Under the pieces are notes generated by a model. That model saw nothing but the letters and a program-made list of their open reading frames with translations. It did not search any database and was not told where the DNA came from. A stretch of DNA of 64,000 nt from Scatophagus argus (Eukaryota > Chordata > Actinopteri > Scatophagidae), in assembly GCF_020382885.2 (NCBI RefSeq), contig NC_058508.1, positions 4,084,055 through 4,148,054 on the forward strand. The letters run 5' to 3'. Both the position numbers and the translations under genes were made by a program. Positions 27,001 through 38,376 of the stretch are shown one piece after another. Each line of letters opens with the position of its first letter. Position 1 is the first letter of the stretch.

Positions 27001-30000
27001 CTGTCTTTTTGTTATGACCCTCCACCTACTCAGTCCCCATGTACAGCCAGTCGCCGCTGGTTACGGCAGAGAGAGGCGTGTCCAGTGGAATGCGGGCGGT
27101 CAACAAGCTGCCTCGCCATCGGCCGTTGGCTCGGACCCAGAGTGCACCATTGCCACAGTCCCCCCAGGCCCTGCAGCAGCTGGTGGTGCAACAGCAACAC
27201 CAGCACTTCCTAGAGAAACACTACAAGGTACACAAGTTCAAACACACACACACGCATACACACACATATGCTCGTGCTCACACACTAACACTACCTTGTG
27301 TGTTTAGATGCTATCAAAGGGGACAGAGCTTCCTAGGCCACCACCCACCCACCCAGAGGAGACAGAGGAGGAGCTAACAGAGACCAATGACATGCAGGAG
27401 GATGACGGAGGGGGAAGCGTTCACAGGTGTGGCATTTCTGACAACCAACAACTCAGTTTGAACATCAGATCCATCTTAATCAGTATCTTTATATGGTGTT
27501 ATAAACACCTGATGGTTTCTTCAAGTGTGTCTTGTTCTGACCAATCAGGCTTCAGAAAGAGGGGTCTGACGACAGCACACCTTCCTCTGAGCGACTTGGT
27601 GTGCATGTAAAGGGTGAGGAGGAGCATGGGGGTGTGCATGTAAAAGGAGAAAGCACAGAGAGCGAGCTGGATGAAGAGGAGGAGGAAGAAGACGTCATCC
27701 AGTTGAGGGAGGGCGATGAAGAAGAGAGGGGAGGCTATACGCAGGTTTGTGTGTTCTCATTACATTCACATTCTCATTGTGCAGTCACATCAACAAGTCC
27801 TAGCGTATCTCCATCCACTCTGCACTTCCACTTATATTCCAAGATTAAAAAAAAAAGGGAATTGTGTTTCTGTCAAAAAACATATCCGTATATGTGTTTC
27901 GCATAAAAACAAGCATCCAGATTGGATTGCAATTTATATCATGCTAATGCTGAATTGTCACAATGTCTTAGAAGCCACCAGGTACAATAGGGTGACTCAG
28001 TGCACAGCTACAGTCAAATGGACAACAAATGGAAGCCAGGCCTTGCCATTGAGAGTGCATGACAACTAACTACTAGCACATTAGCTGAAATAGTTAGCTA
28101 AAAGTAATATTTTAAACATTTGAAATAGTTGAAGAAATGATTAAACTCTAAAAATAATAACAAATTGATAAACAATTGAAATAATAAGCTTAACTTAGTG
28201 GATAAATTGTTGAAGGTTTTAGTTTAAAGTAAAGGATAAACAGCTGAAATAGCTAGCTAAAAGTAATTAGCTGAACACAATGAACATATTTTTTAAATAA
28301 ACAGCTAAAATTACTGGCTAACAGTTGAAATACTCTCTAAAAGTAAAAGCTTAAATGACTGAAATAGTCCGACTTCTGGCACTCCCAAGTCTTGCAAATG
28401 AAACCAGTCTAAAAGATTCAGTTGAAAAATGAATAAAGACAAAATGATATTGTGCAGTGAGCGCATTTAGAATTTGATTGTGGGGTTGAACATGGAGCTC
28501 GTTGGATATTGATGCAGGACCAGGTAAGACAAAAAAGATCCCAGATCCCAGGTCAGTTTTAAATTCAGGACATTTTCGTTACGCAGTATCATCCCACAAA
28601 GGGGTGAATCACACAAATGCATCATCAGCTGACCTCCTCCTGTTTTCTGTCTCACTGTGTTTGCTCTGTTACAGATGTTACTGAGTGTGTACTGTGTGAC
28701 TCATCACAGCTAGTAGTTCAGTCCAAACCTGAAATGGCTTCAGGTGTTTTTCACCCTCGCACGATTGTTTTCACACGTAGAAATCCTGAGCTGCAGTGCG
28801 TTTGCGTATCACAACTGAGTTTTCCTCTTGGGTGCTGCTTGCTCACAGAAACCGACACGTGCTTTGATGAGCTCATTGCATAACATGCCTTTTGTGTGGT
28901 GTCAGTGAAAAGTACATGAAGTTTAGTTCACCAGAATTTCACAAACTGTGCTAGTGTGCTTAAATAACTGGCTTGTATGCTGTCAACACTGGTATTCATC
29001 CAGTTAGTAGTGTGCATGTAGCTTGAACAGTGATGTTTTACTATGCGAAGAACTCAAATGTGGATTGCTGAAATGGTCTGATCTAACTAAAACTTTACCT
29101 TTAATAGAGTTAACATCACAACACAAATGATTCCTTTAGATATGCAAATGGTTTACTCCAAAGAAACTCCTTTCTATTTACTCTGTTCTCTGTTATTTTA
29201 CTTACATGATCCTACAGGTTGATTATTTCACTTTTCCATTGTGCTGACGCTGCTACCCAGTCCATGTCTCCCTGAACTGCCAATATAGCAGAAAATCTCG
29301 GAACCCCAAGAAAAGATAATTGTTAGGTTGCCCATTTCGCAAGACAAGGTGTAGCATATGATATGTGTCCATGCTGGTGCATAAGAGTCGTTAGCCAAAA
29401 AGCTTTTGTGAAGCTGTGGCTCTCGATGTGTTGTTGTTGAATAAAGGTTTAATGATGTTTTTTGTGTCTCCAGAAGGAGTTGTGTAAAGTCCAATAGCCT
29501 CAAGTGATGTCACTTAAGTCAGCATCAGTGAGAGCTGTAATGTGAAATAAGTGCATAAGCACATGATTTCGTGTAGTCGCTTGCATTGTGGGTAACATCG
29601 ACAGTACGGAAGAATGCATGGAATTAAAAAGATGAAATCTCTGGTTCTGCTGCATCAATTCTGTTTTGTTTTTTTTGTTTTTTTTAAACAGAGACCAACA
29701 GTGTTACAGCAGTGAAACTGATGGAGGGCTCTTTTAAACATCAGCAGGACTGGTCACATGTTGTCTTCCAAGCGTGAACTTCACACTTCAGTGTTTTTTT
29801 TGGGGGGTTTTTTTTGTGCTTTTTTTTCATTTTCTCTTGGCTCATCACACCTCTGGACCATGTCCACTGTGGGTGGTGTTTGGGCTTGAGGATGAGGCAG
29901 CTTTTATTTGAGGAGAGGGTTGAATGGATTAATTCAAAAACGTGCAATCACATTTAACAATTTTTTTTTTTTTAAGTACACAAGTACAGGATGAGTCATC

Positions 30001-32270
30001 AGAAGAAAGCTTTGACATTTTACAGAAAGAGAAAAGAGTGTGATTTGTCATTTTGTGACATAAATCTACTAGTAATTATGGTTAGCGGAAGGAAACACAA
30101 CTTACTTGAACAAGAGACCAACTCTCTTAAATCATCATGGTGTCAAAAGAGCTATGCCACTAGGTGTCCAGTCCAGCAGAGAGACGGAGACAAAAACACA
30201 CACACACACACACAAGTGACATCACCAGCTGGTGACTCAACCACTGGACTCATCACTGTGTGTTGCTGTATGTCTGTAGATCTTCAAGCATGTGTGTTTT
30301 AGTGTCCACCCACACATGATGAGTCACCCAGTTCGCAGCAGGAGCACAGCAACACCCCCTATATATAGACCCTGAAGAGTGAGTGTGTGTGTGTGCTATA
30401 CACACACTCCTCCTGTGTGGAGGTTGGAGATCAGTGAAATTCAATCAAGACAGTGTCATGAAAACTTGAGTGTAACACTTGTTGTTTTCATAAAAAGGGT
30501 CATAGCAGCAGTTTTTACTTATTCAAAATGACCTGTTTCAAATCACTCCATATGTCATTTGTAAATTATAGTATGTTGTTATATACTAATCTTTATGAAA
30601 ATATTTAGTATTGTAGTAATGTAGAGTAATTTCAGTGTGTGTGACGACAGAGTGAGGAGGAGGAGGAGGAGAGTTGGTGTTAAGCATTCTGTCAGACACA
30701 CACTCTCCTCCATCACTGCAGTGAATGGACTGATCTCTGATTCATCATTTTGCTATGAATCATAGCTTTCTCTGTCTCCTCCTTCCCATCAGGCCTTGCA
30801 GCTGGGTGTGTTCCAGTCCTCGTTGGCCCACAGACCCCTGGGAAGAGCGCAGTCCTCCCCTGCAGCCACTGTCAATCCCATCAAACACCTCTTCACCACC
30901 GGTCAGTTATGCTTTTTTTAGGGGGGGGGGGCATCCTGATTTGTTATTGGATGAATGTTTGACCACAGAAGTGTCAGTCTGCATACTGCGTACCACCATG
31001 CTTGTTGCTTAGCAACAAGGAACTGACTCTGTTGTCCGGTGGTTCAGATGAACTAAATGAACTGACTGAAATACCATAAATGCTGCACTCTTGTTTTGTC
31101 TGTCATAGCTATATTCCTGACCTATGAGTGTATTTGACCATGTTCCAGCAGTCAGTACAAACTCAACATTTTTCTTCACTGGTTTCACAGTACAGTCCCT
31201 CCATTGGCTCAGGGTCATCTTTCTTGTGTGGTTGCACATCTTCATCAGTGTTTAGGTCACTATTCACAAAACAGTTCAGAAAGGCTCAAAGTACCTCATA
31301 ACTAGCCAAGTTAGGAGTAATTAAAAGTAAGACGCAAGTTACGACTACTATGATTACCATTCATTTGAGTATTACAAAAATATGATCAAATTTAGCAGGC
31401 CGAGAAGTGTGTATGTATGAAAAGTCTCATACACATTATAAAAACAAAAATATCCAGACACACCTGCGTTTTCCATGAGTTGGGCTAGACCCCTTCAGAC
31501 TAAACAAACACTCAGAATCTAACAGTGTGTGTATGTGTGAGTCTAGCCTCACAGGTAGCCTGGCAATTTAAATGTGTTATCATGTCCCAGGTTCTCACCA
31601 ATGAATGTCTCTCACAAGCACTGTGGTAAATTCACTGTCTCTCACTTATAGCTGCTGACATCTTGTGGTGCTGATTTGTTACTACATAATACGTCGTTTA
31701 ACCACACATTTGTTTTTGCACTTAGGTAATTGCTAATAATTTAATATATGAACTATTATCTGCATGTTGTTTTCTGATTCTTGTTTTAATTCTCTGCTCT
31801 TGGCTTTATTTGAGGATATATAGTAGCAACATCTCTCTTTCTTATCTCCCTACAGGGCTTGTATACGACAGTTTGATGCTGAAGCATCAGTGTGTGTGTG
31901 GAAATGCTCACATACACCCAGAGCATGCTGGGAGAGTGCAAAGCATCTGGTCTAGGCTGCAGGAGACGGGCCTGCTGAGCCGCTGCGAGGTATACACACA
32001 CACCTCCACACACCCATCCAAACCCACCCACACATATACATGCACACACACCTCTGCAAACAGGACCTTTGTACTATAACCACAGTGATGCAATGTCCTG
32101 GCTGGTACATACACTGCACTACTCCAGCATGTTCTGTACCACACTGCCAACATTCGCCACACAGTGAGTGGCAGTTAGCACAAATTTATCATCATTTCCT
32201 GTAAATATTTATTTGGGTCGAATTTCTGCAGATCTTCTCTGCATCTGCACACCAAAGTTTCATCTATAAA

Positions 32271-32308
<38 letters not shown>

Positions 32309-33756
32309 AATTGCAAAGATATTCTTTCTGTTTTTTCCATGTGCAAATTTATAATGTGCTCACTGCTCACTCCGTCTCTGTCTCTCTCTTTGTGTGTGTG
32401 TGAGCAGAGGATTCGTGGGCGTAAAGCATCTCTGGATGAGATCCAGTCGGTCCATTCAGAGTTCCACACGCTGCTGTATGGAACCAGTCCGCTGAATCGA
32501 CACAAACTGGACCACAAGAAGCTGCTGGGTACCTGTCTGTCTGCCTGTCTGTCTGTCTGATTGTTTGTCTGACTGGTCATCAGATCTGATGTCAGTTTGT
32601 GCCTGGATAAACTGCTATCTGAATAGTATGTTCAGACATGTAAACACGTGCTGATGACGCACTGATTCAAACTTACAAACACCTTGACTGGAAGAGGTCC
32701 GTGTTTGAAAAAAATGGCATAATATGTAAAGATACTCCACTCCAAGTAGAAATGCTGCCAAAAATGTACGTGAAAGTTCTACAGTAAAATATTGCATGTG
32801 ACTGATGTATTCATATACAATACATATGAATTTGTTAGACCATTACTGAAGCTGCTTTTAACTGGTTTATATACAGTTGGTTAGCTTAGTCTGGTGGTTC
32901 CAAACCTTAGAGCAAACCATATAACCATGTGACTCAAATCTTCCTTTAGGTTAGTCAGTGAATCCAGGTTAAAAACTGGACCCATTTTAAGCTGTCGTTT
33001 GAGCTGTCAGTTGAGTGTGTTTTTGTAGGTTTGGTGAAGTATGAAAGATAAATCTATAATTGATCCCAGTTTACACACTACAGGACCTGTAACCTCTGCT
33101 CTGATTGGTTGTTTCAGGTCCAATCAGCCAGAAGATGTATGCCGTTCTTCCCTGCGGAGGAATAGGGGTGAGGCCATCTCCGCTTGCCTATTATCTGTCT
33201 GCCAGTCTCTGTCTGTCTGTCTGAACGTCACTATTAAAGCTCTGTGTTGCCCCCTGCAGGTGGACAGTGACACTGTGTGGAATGAGATGCACTCGTCGGC
33301 GGCAGTTCGCATGGCCGTCGGCTCAGTCATCGAGTTGGCCTTCAGAGTGGCAGCAGGGGAGCTGAAGGTAAGACCCTCAGAAGCACGCACGGTTTTCAGA
33401 GAAGTAGTTTGAAACACTGTCTGACCCGACTTTCATGCTGTGTCTGCCTTTGAACTAGAATGGCTTTGCAGTGGTGCGTCCACCAGGCCACCATGCTGAG
33501 GAATCCACTGCCATGTCAGTACCCCCACCAGATTCTTACTACACCACTATGTGTTTCTCTACATCAACTCAATGATTGACAATGACTAACCACCTTTTCT
33601 ATGCATGTACATGTGTGTTCTGCTTGTGTATGTGCGTGTGTGTGTGTGTGTGTGAACAGGGGGTTTTGTTTCTTTAATTCAGTAGCCATCACTGCCAAGC
33701 TGCTCCAACAGAAACTGGGAGTGGGCAAGATCCTCATTGTGGACTGGGTGAGTAAT

Positions 33757-33801
<45 letters not shown>

Positions 33802-34478
33802 CAGAATTGTCACCTGTCACAGGAAATATTCATTTCTTTTAAAGTTTAAAAGTGTTAATTATTCATTAAAAATTGGATTGAAAATTGAAAACATATTAAT
33901 CATGAATTAAAGATTGTAGAGCCTGCCAATCTGTTACACAACTAACGCTGAGCTGTCTGACATGAACCCAGGTGACTCTCTTCTCACCTTTCTTTGTGCA
34001 AAAACATCCACCACCTTAAAAACAAACCAAAAAAACCAAGGCTGATTCAGACATGACCACATGACACATCTGGGACATCATCTTGGTTGTCTTGGTTCAA
34101 TCTACATGAATCTTAACTTGGAGAGAAAGAAAGAGTTTTAAAAAGTCTCATTGCGTGGGAACCCAGTCAACACCTCTTGCTGACCACTTTGACAGGTTCT
34201 GTTTGTTTTTAGTTGTTTCATTCTAGATGGCCTTATCACTGTGTAAATATTGTGTACTGTGTATATTGAAATGATGAAAAACGAGCAGAGAGAATGTCTG
34301 TATTATACCATCCCATTAATTCTCCACTTGCTACCACCTTGACCGGTCACTGCAGGACATTCACCATGGCAATGGCACCCAGCAGGCCTTCTATGGTGAC
34401 CCCAACGTCCTCTACATCTCCCTCCATCGCTACGATGATGGAAACTTCTTTCCTGGCAGTGGAGCTCCTGAGGAGGTG

Positions 34479-34546
<68 letters not shown>

Positions 34547-37500
34547 CCCACACACATCTTAGTCTTGGTGCACTAGACTTTGACTCCAATGTTATATTTA
34601 CTCAGGCTCCACCCAACAACTGCCTCTTTTCTCACCAAGTGAGAAACAAAACAAACCTTGGATTTATAAATAGAAAATTCTTTCCGTTTAAAAATTTAAG
34701 TGCCACATAAACGATGAATGTGCAATCATTCCTGTTTCTCATTAACAGGATAACAATTACTTTTGCTTAACTAACTAACTCCATATTTTGCTTAAAGGCC
34801 CACTGCTTCTGTGATAGCAAAGCAAATATGCATAAGTACATATAAAAAGGGGTAACAGCTTACACTTACTACTTTTCTCAGAGATAGAGCTTGTTTCTGT
34901 CATGTTAGGTAGTTCTCATCACACTGATGTTCAAGTATTAATTTTTCTGATTTAAGAAGGAGGTGAAATGCCATGATTGACATCTGAGAGCTGCTCATGA
35001 TTTGGTCAGGCGGGTGTATGGGTTCCCATGGCTCTGTGCCCGATTACTTCTTAGAGCTGTAGCTCTAAACGACATCACCAGCACAAAATGGCAGCCCTTG
35101 TATCTGGGACATTTTGTTTGTTTGTCTACAATGATGCCTTTTAGTTTCTGCATAGCAGTAGATGTTCTTCCTGGCCTTCATTTTTGTATCTTTATATGTG
35201 ATAATGGTCTGACCTATGAGGCTACTGTACTATGGCTAGATGCACACAAGAAGAAGTTACAAAAAGATCAGTACCATCAAAATGTTGGCCCCATTGCACT
35301 AATAACACAAATATTAGATCTAATTTAAAACTTTATTTCCTCAAAAAGTGGAGTGGAGTGGTTAAAAGTGTCTGCTCTGTGATAGCATAAGAAATAGAAA
35401 CAGGGATAGCTTGTCTTGTGTGGGCTTTTGATTGCCTACTCAGCCAGTCATTTATGAATCCAGTTATTTTACAGGTTTTAAGTGCACCTTTTTACATGCA
35501 TTTGCTTCCATTAGCTGGAGGGGGGATTAAGAGGAAAATCATTTTAAATTAGTGTGATTGTGTGGCAGAGACAGAAGCCATCAATTATACTAAAATGCTT
35601 AAAAAGTAAAAACTAAACTCTCTCTCCCTCCATAGGTGGGATCAGGTGCAGGTGTTGGTTTTAATGTGAACATAGCATGGACTGGAGGAGTAGAGCCACC
35701 TATGGGTGATGTGGAGTACCTCACAGCCTTCAGGTAAACATAATTGGACCCTTATCTTTTAAATGTGTTTTTATAAATGTCTACTGAGGACACTGAAGAG
35801 ATGCAAGAATAATGTGACTAAACACTGGTTATCTCCTGGTGGGGAAGACTGAAGTGCACACCCTGCTGCTTGAGTTGAAAATGTTGCATATAGGGTTTGC
35901 TCTTTTAATCTTAAAGAGACTCCGCTTTAAGAATGTACAAGAGAAAACAAAATAAGAAGGTCTTTAGCTGCAGTGACGCTCTGAGATCAGTTTGAATCTG
36001 AATGGTCACGCTCCCTGAGATGGTCAGTGTGTGACTCCACAGCAGACAAATTCCTACTAATAAAGTGAGGTGAAAAGCTGCTTCATGTTCAGCATGAACG
36101 AGCCTGATGGAAACAACGTGCTTTGAAATGTCCACTCTGTGTGTGTGTGTGTATGTGTTTTTGTGTGTGTGTGTGTGTGTGTAGGACTGTGGTGATGCCC
36201 ATCGCTCAGCAGTTCAGTCCGGACGTAGTTCTGGTGTCTGCAGGCTTTGACGCTGTGGAGGGCCATCAGTCTCCTCTGGGTGGATACAATGTCTCTGCCA
36301 AATGTGAGTACAAGACTGGTTACCATGGTGACCAGACAGAGACCAGTTTTTGAACATGATCGCTGGATTGTTTTAATGAGTGTTTTTTTGACTAAGTGTG
36401 TGTTCTGGCAGGTTTCGGGCAGCTGACGCAGCTGCTGATGGGTCTAGCGGGTGGGCGCGTTGTTATGGCGCTGGAGGGCGGTCATGACCTCACCGCCATC
36501 TGTGACGCATCCGAGGCCTGTGTCTCTGCCCTTCTGGGAGATCCGGTGAGAGAGACAGTCCGAATGTCAGCGATAATTATTCATATTTTCATTTCTAACA
36601 TGAAGTATGCTGTAGAGAGGTGCTGGCCATGAACAGGTTCTGGAGAGCAGAGTTACATGCTGGTACTGTTTTTTAGTGGATCACAGTAGTGACAGCATCC
36701 CAGAATTATGTCATCACACCGAGGCAGCCATGTTCAGCACCATGATGATGGTATAGAGGCAGAAACTAAAACCTTCCCATTGACTACATCGGGTTTCGTG
36801 CTTAGGGTCTTGGACCCCTTGATGGCAAAAATATGAGCTTCTTTAGAAAAAATTTCACTTCATCACTACCAAGTGTTGCTTGTCTTCTTAAGCAACACTT
36901 CTTTGGTCTTCTAAAAGCTTATTATGTCCAGTAGTCATTATTCAAATAGTACAACATTTATTCACAAATATGAATACAGAAAAATATCAATGTGGTACAT
37001 CCTCTTATATTGCCATTGAATCAGAATCTGCATCAGAATATAAGGTTACTTTATTGATCCCTGTGGAAACTGGGGGAAATACCTGGTTGTTTCTGATGAG
37101 TTTGTATGACATCTTATGGACGCTGAATAAACTACCAAGCCCATTAGATAGATAGATAGATACTTCAGTCATCTCCAAGGGGAATTTCATATTAACCAGT
37201 CAACCTCTAGTTATTATGGTCTTCACAGATAAGAACTGTTTTTTTGATATATTTTGACTTCTTTTATGTAAAATCCAGAAGTTGATTTCACGCACTTCTG
37301 ATAACACTCTCTGTGTCTTTCAGTGTGACTCTGTGTTTCAGTGGCCTCAGGAGAAGCCATGTCCCAAAGCTTGGGCCTCACTAGAGAGAGTAATAGAGAT
37401 CCAGAGTAAGAAACACAGACACACACACACTAAATATATCCAGTGATGAAGAGAAGCCACAATATGTCTTGATTCTTAGTCCACATGTATATCTCTCTTT

Positions 37501-38376
37501 CTTTTAAGGTAAACACTGGTCTTGTCTCCAGAGTTTGTCTCAGACAAGTGGCCACTCGCTATTGGATAGCCCCCTGGGGGCTCAGGGGCAATCAGAAGAT
37601 GAGGCAGAAACAGTCAGCGCCATGGCCTCCCTTAGTGTTGATGTTGAACAGCAGACCTCCGTTCTTAACAACACGGAAACCAGCAGGTCAGCAGTGCGAT
37701 CTGACACCTTTACACCCTAATAAGAGGACTGAGAGCTAGCAGTACACACAGTACACAACTACAAACCCAAACATGCCAGTCAGCCCACAAGTAGCATCCA
37801 AGATGCTGATATTAGTGGTTGTTACACTGTCAGCAGGATTGATGGTATTCAGCCATAACAACAGTTAGCTTGTTTATTACGTTGTGCCACTGAATACAAT
37901 TAAAAGGAAGCAAGGACACATAGTAACTAGCACAAATACCTATATAGCCTGATGCTTTTCAGTTTTATCCAGCTGGTGTGACAGCAGTATAAATTGCAAA
38001 CCCCCTGGATCTCACCATTTAAATGTCTCTAAAGATTTGGTTCAATAATGTTAAAATTTTTAAACACACAAATATACATAGCACTTAGCAGTTGGCTTTA
38101 GAGCAGCTCAATCAACTGTTTTTCTTCTGTGAATACAACATTGTCATCTGCATACAGTTCTATAACATGTAACTAACATACACCCATCACTCAAAAGCTA
38201 ATTGTAGTAATGATTCCCTGTAACTGTGAACAGTACACAATCACAAGGTAATGTGAAATGATAATGTAACAAGGAGCAATATATTAAACATTATGAGGCT
38301 TTTTTTTTTACCGTAATGATTTGCTTTTAAATGCAGGTCTATAGAGGAGCCAATGGAAGAAGAGCCTGTATTGTAG
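4001..38376 (+). CDS. hdac5: Histone deacetylase 5 (class IIa), complete gene, 29 coding exons
   Basis: Class IIa HDACs are nuclear corepressors of MEF2 target genes that shuttle on phosphorylation. Coding exons: 4001-4022, 10363-10431, 17923-18009, 19224-19480, 19578-19722, 19838-19943, 21033-21166, 23329-23460, 23687-23796, 26257-26373, 26603-26714, 26801-26914, 27034-27227, 27308-27426, 27549-27744, 30793-30901, 31856-31989, 32408-32528, 33118-33167, 33260-33367, 33459-33514, 33660-33747, 34356-34475, 35636-35733, 36185-36303, 36412-36545, 37324-37405, 37509-37686, 38337-38376. All phases join without a stop, giving 1116 aa (human HDAC5 about 1122). Seen: a Gln/Leu-rich coiled coil (about 95-195), a MEF2-binding stretch (about 199-215), 14-3-3 serines near 275, 505 and 659, a basic NLS (282-312), the deacetylase domain from about 675 (zinc ligands D861, H863, D955; the class IIa Tyr-to-His change at H997) and the C-terminal tail ending [14 protein letters not shown]5 rather than HDAC4/7/9 is chosen on end-to-end resemblance. 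Confidence 0.95.
4667..4706. repeat. (GT)n microsatellite
   Basis: About 20 uninterrupted TG units in HDAC5 intron 1. Confidence 0.95.
6090..6140. repeat. (CA)n microsatellite
   Basis: About 25 uninterrupted CA units in HDAC5 intron 1. Confidence 0.95.
8800..10299 (+). promoter_or_regulatory. hdac5: Probable alternative HDAC5 promoter and leader region
   Basis: The block is unlike the AT-rich intron around it. It is pyrimidine-rich, with C-rich runs (8805-8835) and a 67-base pure-pyrimidine tract (9230-9296), and has more CpG than its surroundings (around 9180-9230 and 9400-9560). A donor-like site, ACA|GTGAGT, lies at 9857, and an acceptor-like site, GTGTCAG, ends at 10299 just before the second HDAC5 start codon. 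I infer a non-coding leader exon ending at 9856 that splices to 10300. The transcription start cannot be placed from sequence alone. Confidence 0.45.
9230..9296. repeat. Pure polypyrimidine tract (CTT/CCT/CT)n
   Basis: 67 consecutive C/T bases made of CTT, CCT and CT units. The complementary strand is pure purine and reads as a fake poly-Glu/poly-Gly frame, so no protein is called. Confidence 0.9.
10300..10431 (+). CDS. hdac5: HDAC5 alternative first coding exon (M-L-Q-T-I-Y-E start) containing the canonical exon 2
   Basis: From the ATG at 10311 the frame reads [14 protein letters not shown] and runs in phase into P-L-E-L-L and the donor CTG|GTGAGT at 10432. I recall this style of N-terminus from alternative isoforms of class IIa HDACs. 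An upstream in-frame ATG (10275) would be removed if the acceptor at 10298-10299 is used. Inside the exon, a pyrimidine-rich stretch followed by CACAG at 10362 gives a second acceptor in exactly the phase needed for the canonical upstream exon. One exon can therefore serve two isoforms: 1116 aa from 4001 and 1126 aa from 10311. Confidence 0.7.
15586..15811 (+). promoter_or_regulatory. Cluster of DR1-type nuclear receptor half-sites
   Basis: At 15586-15605 three half-sites follow each other with one-base spacers: AGGTCA, A, AGATCA, G, AGGTCA. At 15799-15811 a second pair reads GGGTCA, T, AGGTCA. Direct repeats of AGGTCA with one-base spacing are the classic site for RXR heterodimers, HNF4 and COUP-TF. 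A TGACGCAA motif (C/EBP-ATF type) lies between them at about 15736. The sequences are seen directly; enhancer function in the HDAC5 intron is inferred. Confidence 0.4.
16149..16217. repeat. Compound (CA)n(CACT)n microsatellite
   Basis: About 23 CA units run directly into about six CACT units, then CT units. It lies in the large HDAC5 intron. Confidence 0.95.
19224..19943 (+). CDS. hdac5: HDAC5 exons for Gly-rich linker, coiled coil and MEF2-binding motif
   Basis: Exons 19224-19480, 19578-19722 and 19838-19943. The first opens with a glycine-rich run (about 12 Gly in the first 20 residues), then V-D-L-R and R-E-Q-Q-L-Q-Q-E, the start of the Gln-rich helical region used for dimerisation in class IIa HDACs. 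The second continues with alternating Gln/Glu/Lys heptads. The third codes [14 protein letters not shown], the amphipathic helix that binds the MEF2 MADS/MEF2 domain. Its signature hydrophobic positions are intact. The introns here are very short (97 and 115 bases). Confidence 0.93.
20582..20615. repeat. Perfect inverted repeat, 15-bp arms, 4-base loop
   Basis: AGACACCAGTATACT (20582-20596), loop TATT, then the exact reverse complement (20601-20615). It lies in the HDAC5 intron just downstream of a 'tctttattagtcctgcaggggg' type fish retroelement tail. Confidence 0.9.
20983..21014. repeat. (GT)n directly upstream of HDAC5 exon 21033
   Basis: About 16 GT units end 18 bases before the exon. A short pyrimidine stretch and CTACAG separate them. 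Confidence 0.9.
21033..23796 (+). CDS. hdac5: HDAC5 exons for first 14-3-3 site and nuclear localisation signal
   Basis: Exons 21033-21166, 23329-23460 and 23687-23796. The first ends F-P-L-R-K-T and the second opens V-S-E-P-N-L-K-V-R, so the R-K-T-x-S-E-P 14-3-3/CaMK-PKD phosphosite spans an exon junction, with Ser at about residue 275. The basic stretch R-S-R-L-K-Q-K ... [11 protein letters not shown] ... F-K-K-R (about 282-312) is the class IIa NLS. Human HDAC5 has Ala where this sequence has Val at 274. Confidence 0.93.
24240..25250 (+). pseudogene. Decayed L1-like LINE, ORF2 C-terminal part
   Basis: In the plus strand around 24600-24900 one can read, across several stops and shifts, a string resembling the C-terminal part of fish L1 ORF2 proteins: S-D-P-K-L-S, later [10 protein letters not shown], then S-W-R-C-N and L-L-W-S-F-P-K (compare the usual C-W-R-C and W-x-C-P-x motifs). 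Many in-frame stops show it is long dead. The 5' end and exact limits cannot be set. It lies in the HDAC5 intron between 23796 and 26257. Confidence 0.55.
26257..27744 (+). CDS. hdac5: HDAC5 central exons (second 14-3-3 site, acidic region)
   Basis: Exons 26257-26373, 26603-26714, 26801-26914, 27034-27227, 27308-27426 and 27549-27744. They code [14 protein letters not shown], then [11 protein letters not shown], then [14 protein letters not shown], all hallmarks of HDAC4/5. The second 14-3-3 site is [11 protein letters not shown] (Ser about 505). The last exon is Glu/Asp-rich, as in human HDAC5. Introns are 80-230 bases. Confidence 0.94.
30793..38376 (+). CDS. hdac5: HDAC5 exons for third 14-3-3 site, deacetylase domain and C-terminal tail
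   Basis: The first exon has R-A-Q-S-S-P (third 14-3-3 site). From 31856 the deacetylase domain runs G-L-V-Y-D ... H-Q-C-V-C-G-N with the structural-zinc Cys/His set, R-P-P-G-H-H-A-E-E (33459-33514), D-I-H-H-G-N-G-T with zinc ligands D861 and H863 (34356), [10 protein letters not shown] with zinc ligand D955 (36185), and L-E-G-G-H-D-L (36412), where His replaces the catalytic Tyr of class I enzymes. Class IIa enzymes therefore have very weak activity on acetyl-lysine and act mainly through NCoR/SMRT-HDAC3. The final exon (38337-38376) gives the acidic C-terminus and stop. One donor, GTGCAC after 34475, is poor. Confidence 0.95.
32274..32304. repeat. (T)31 homopolymer
   Basis: An uninterrupted run of about 31 T, about 100 bases upstream of the HDAC5 exon at 32408. 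Confidence 0.9.
33758..33796. repeat. (CA)n just downstream of HDAC5 exon 33660-33747
   Basis: About 19 CA units start 10 bases after the exon end. A TG-rich repeat (about 33624-33654) precedes the same exon. Confidence 0.95.
34482..34542. repeat. Long (CA)n at the donor of the DIHHGNG exon
   Basis: About 30 CA units begin six bases after the exon end at 34475, so the repeat starts within the donor region (GTGCACG). Confidence 0.95.
36137..36182. repeat. GT repeat serving as the 3' splice-site tract
   Basis: An interrupted GT repeat runs directly into the acceptor TAG (36182-36184) of exon 36185, with no ordinary pyrimidine tract in between. Confidence 0.9.

Noticed and set aside
34294-34710. 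138-codon frame containing a long Thr-His run
   Set aside because: It reads an HDAC5 exon out of frame and continues into the CA microsatellite.
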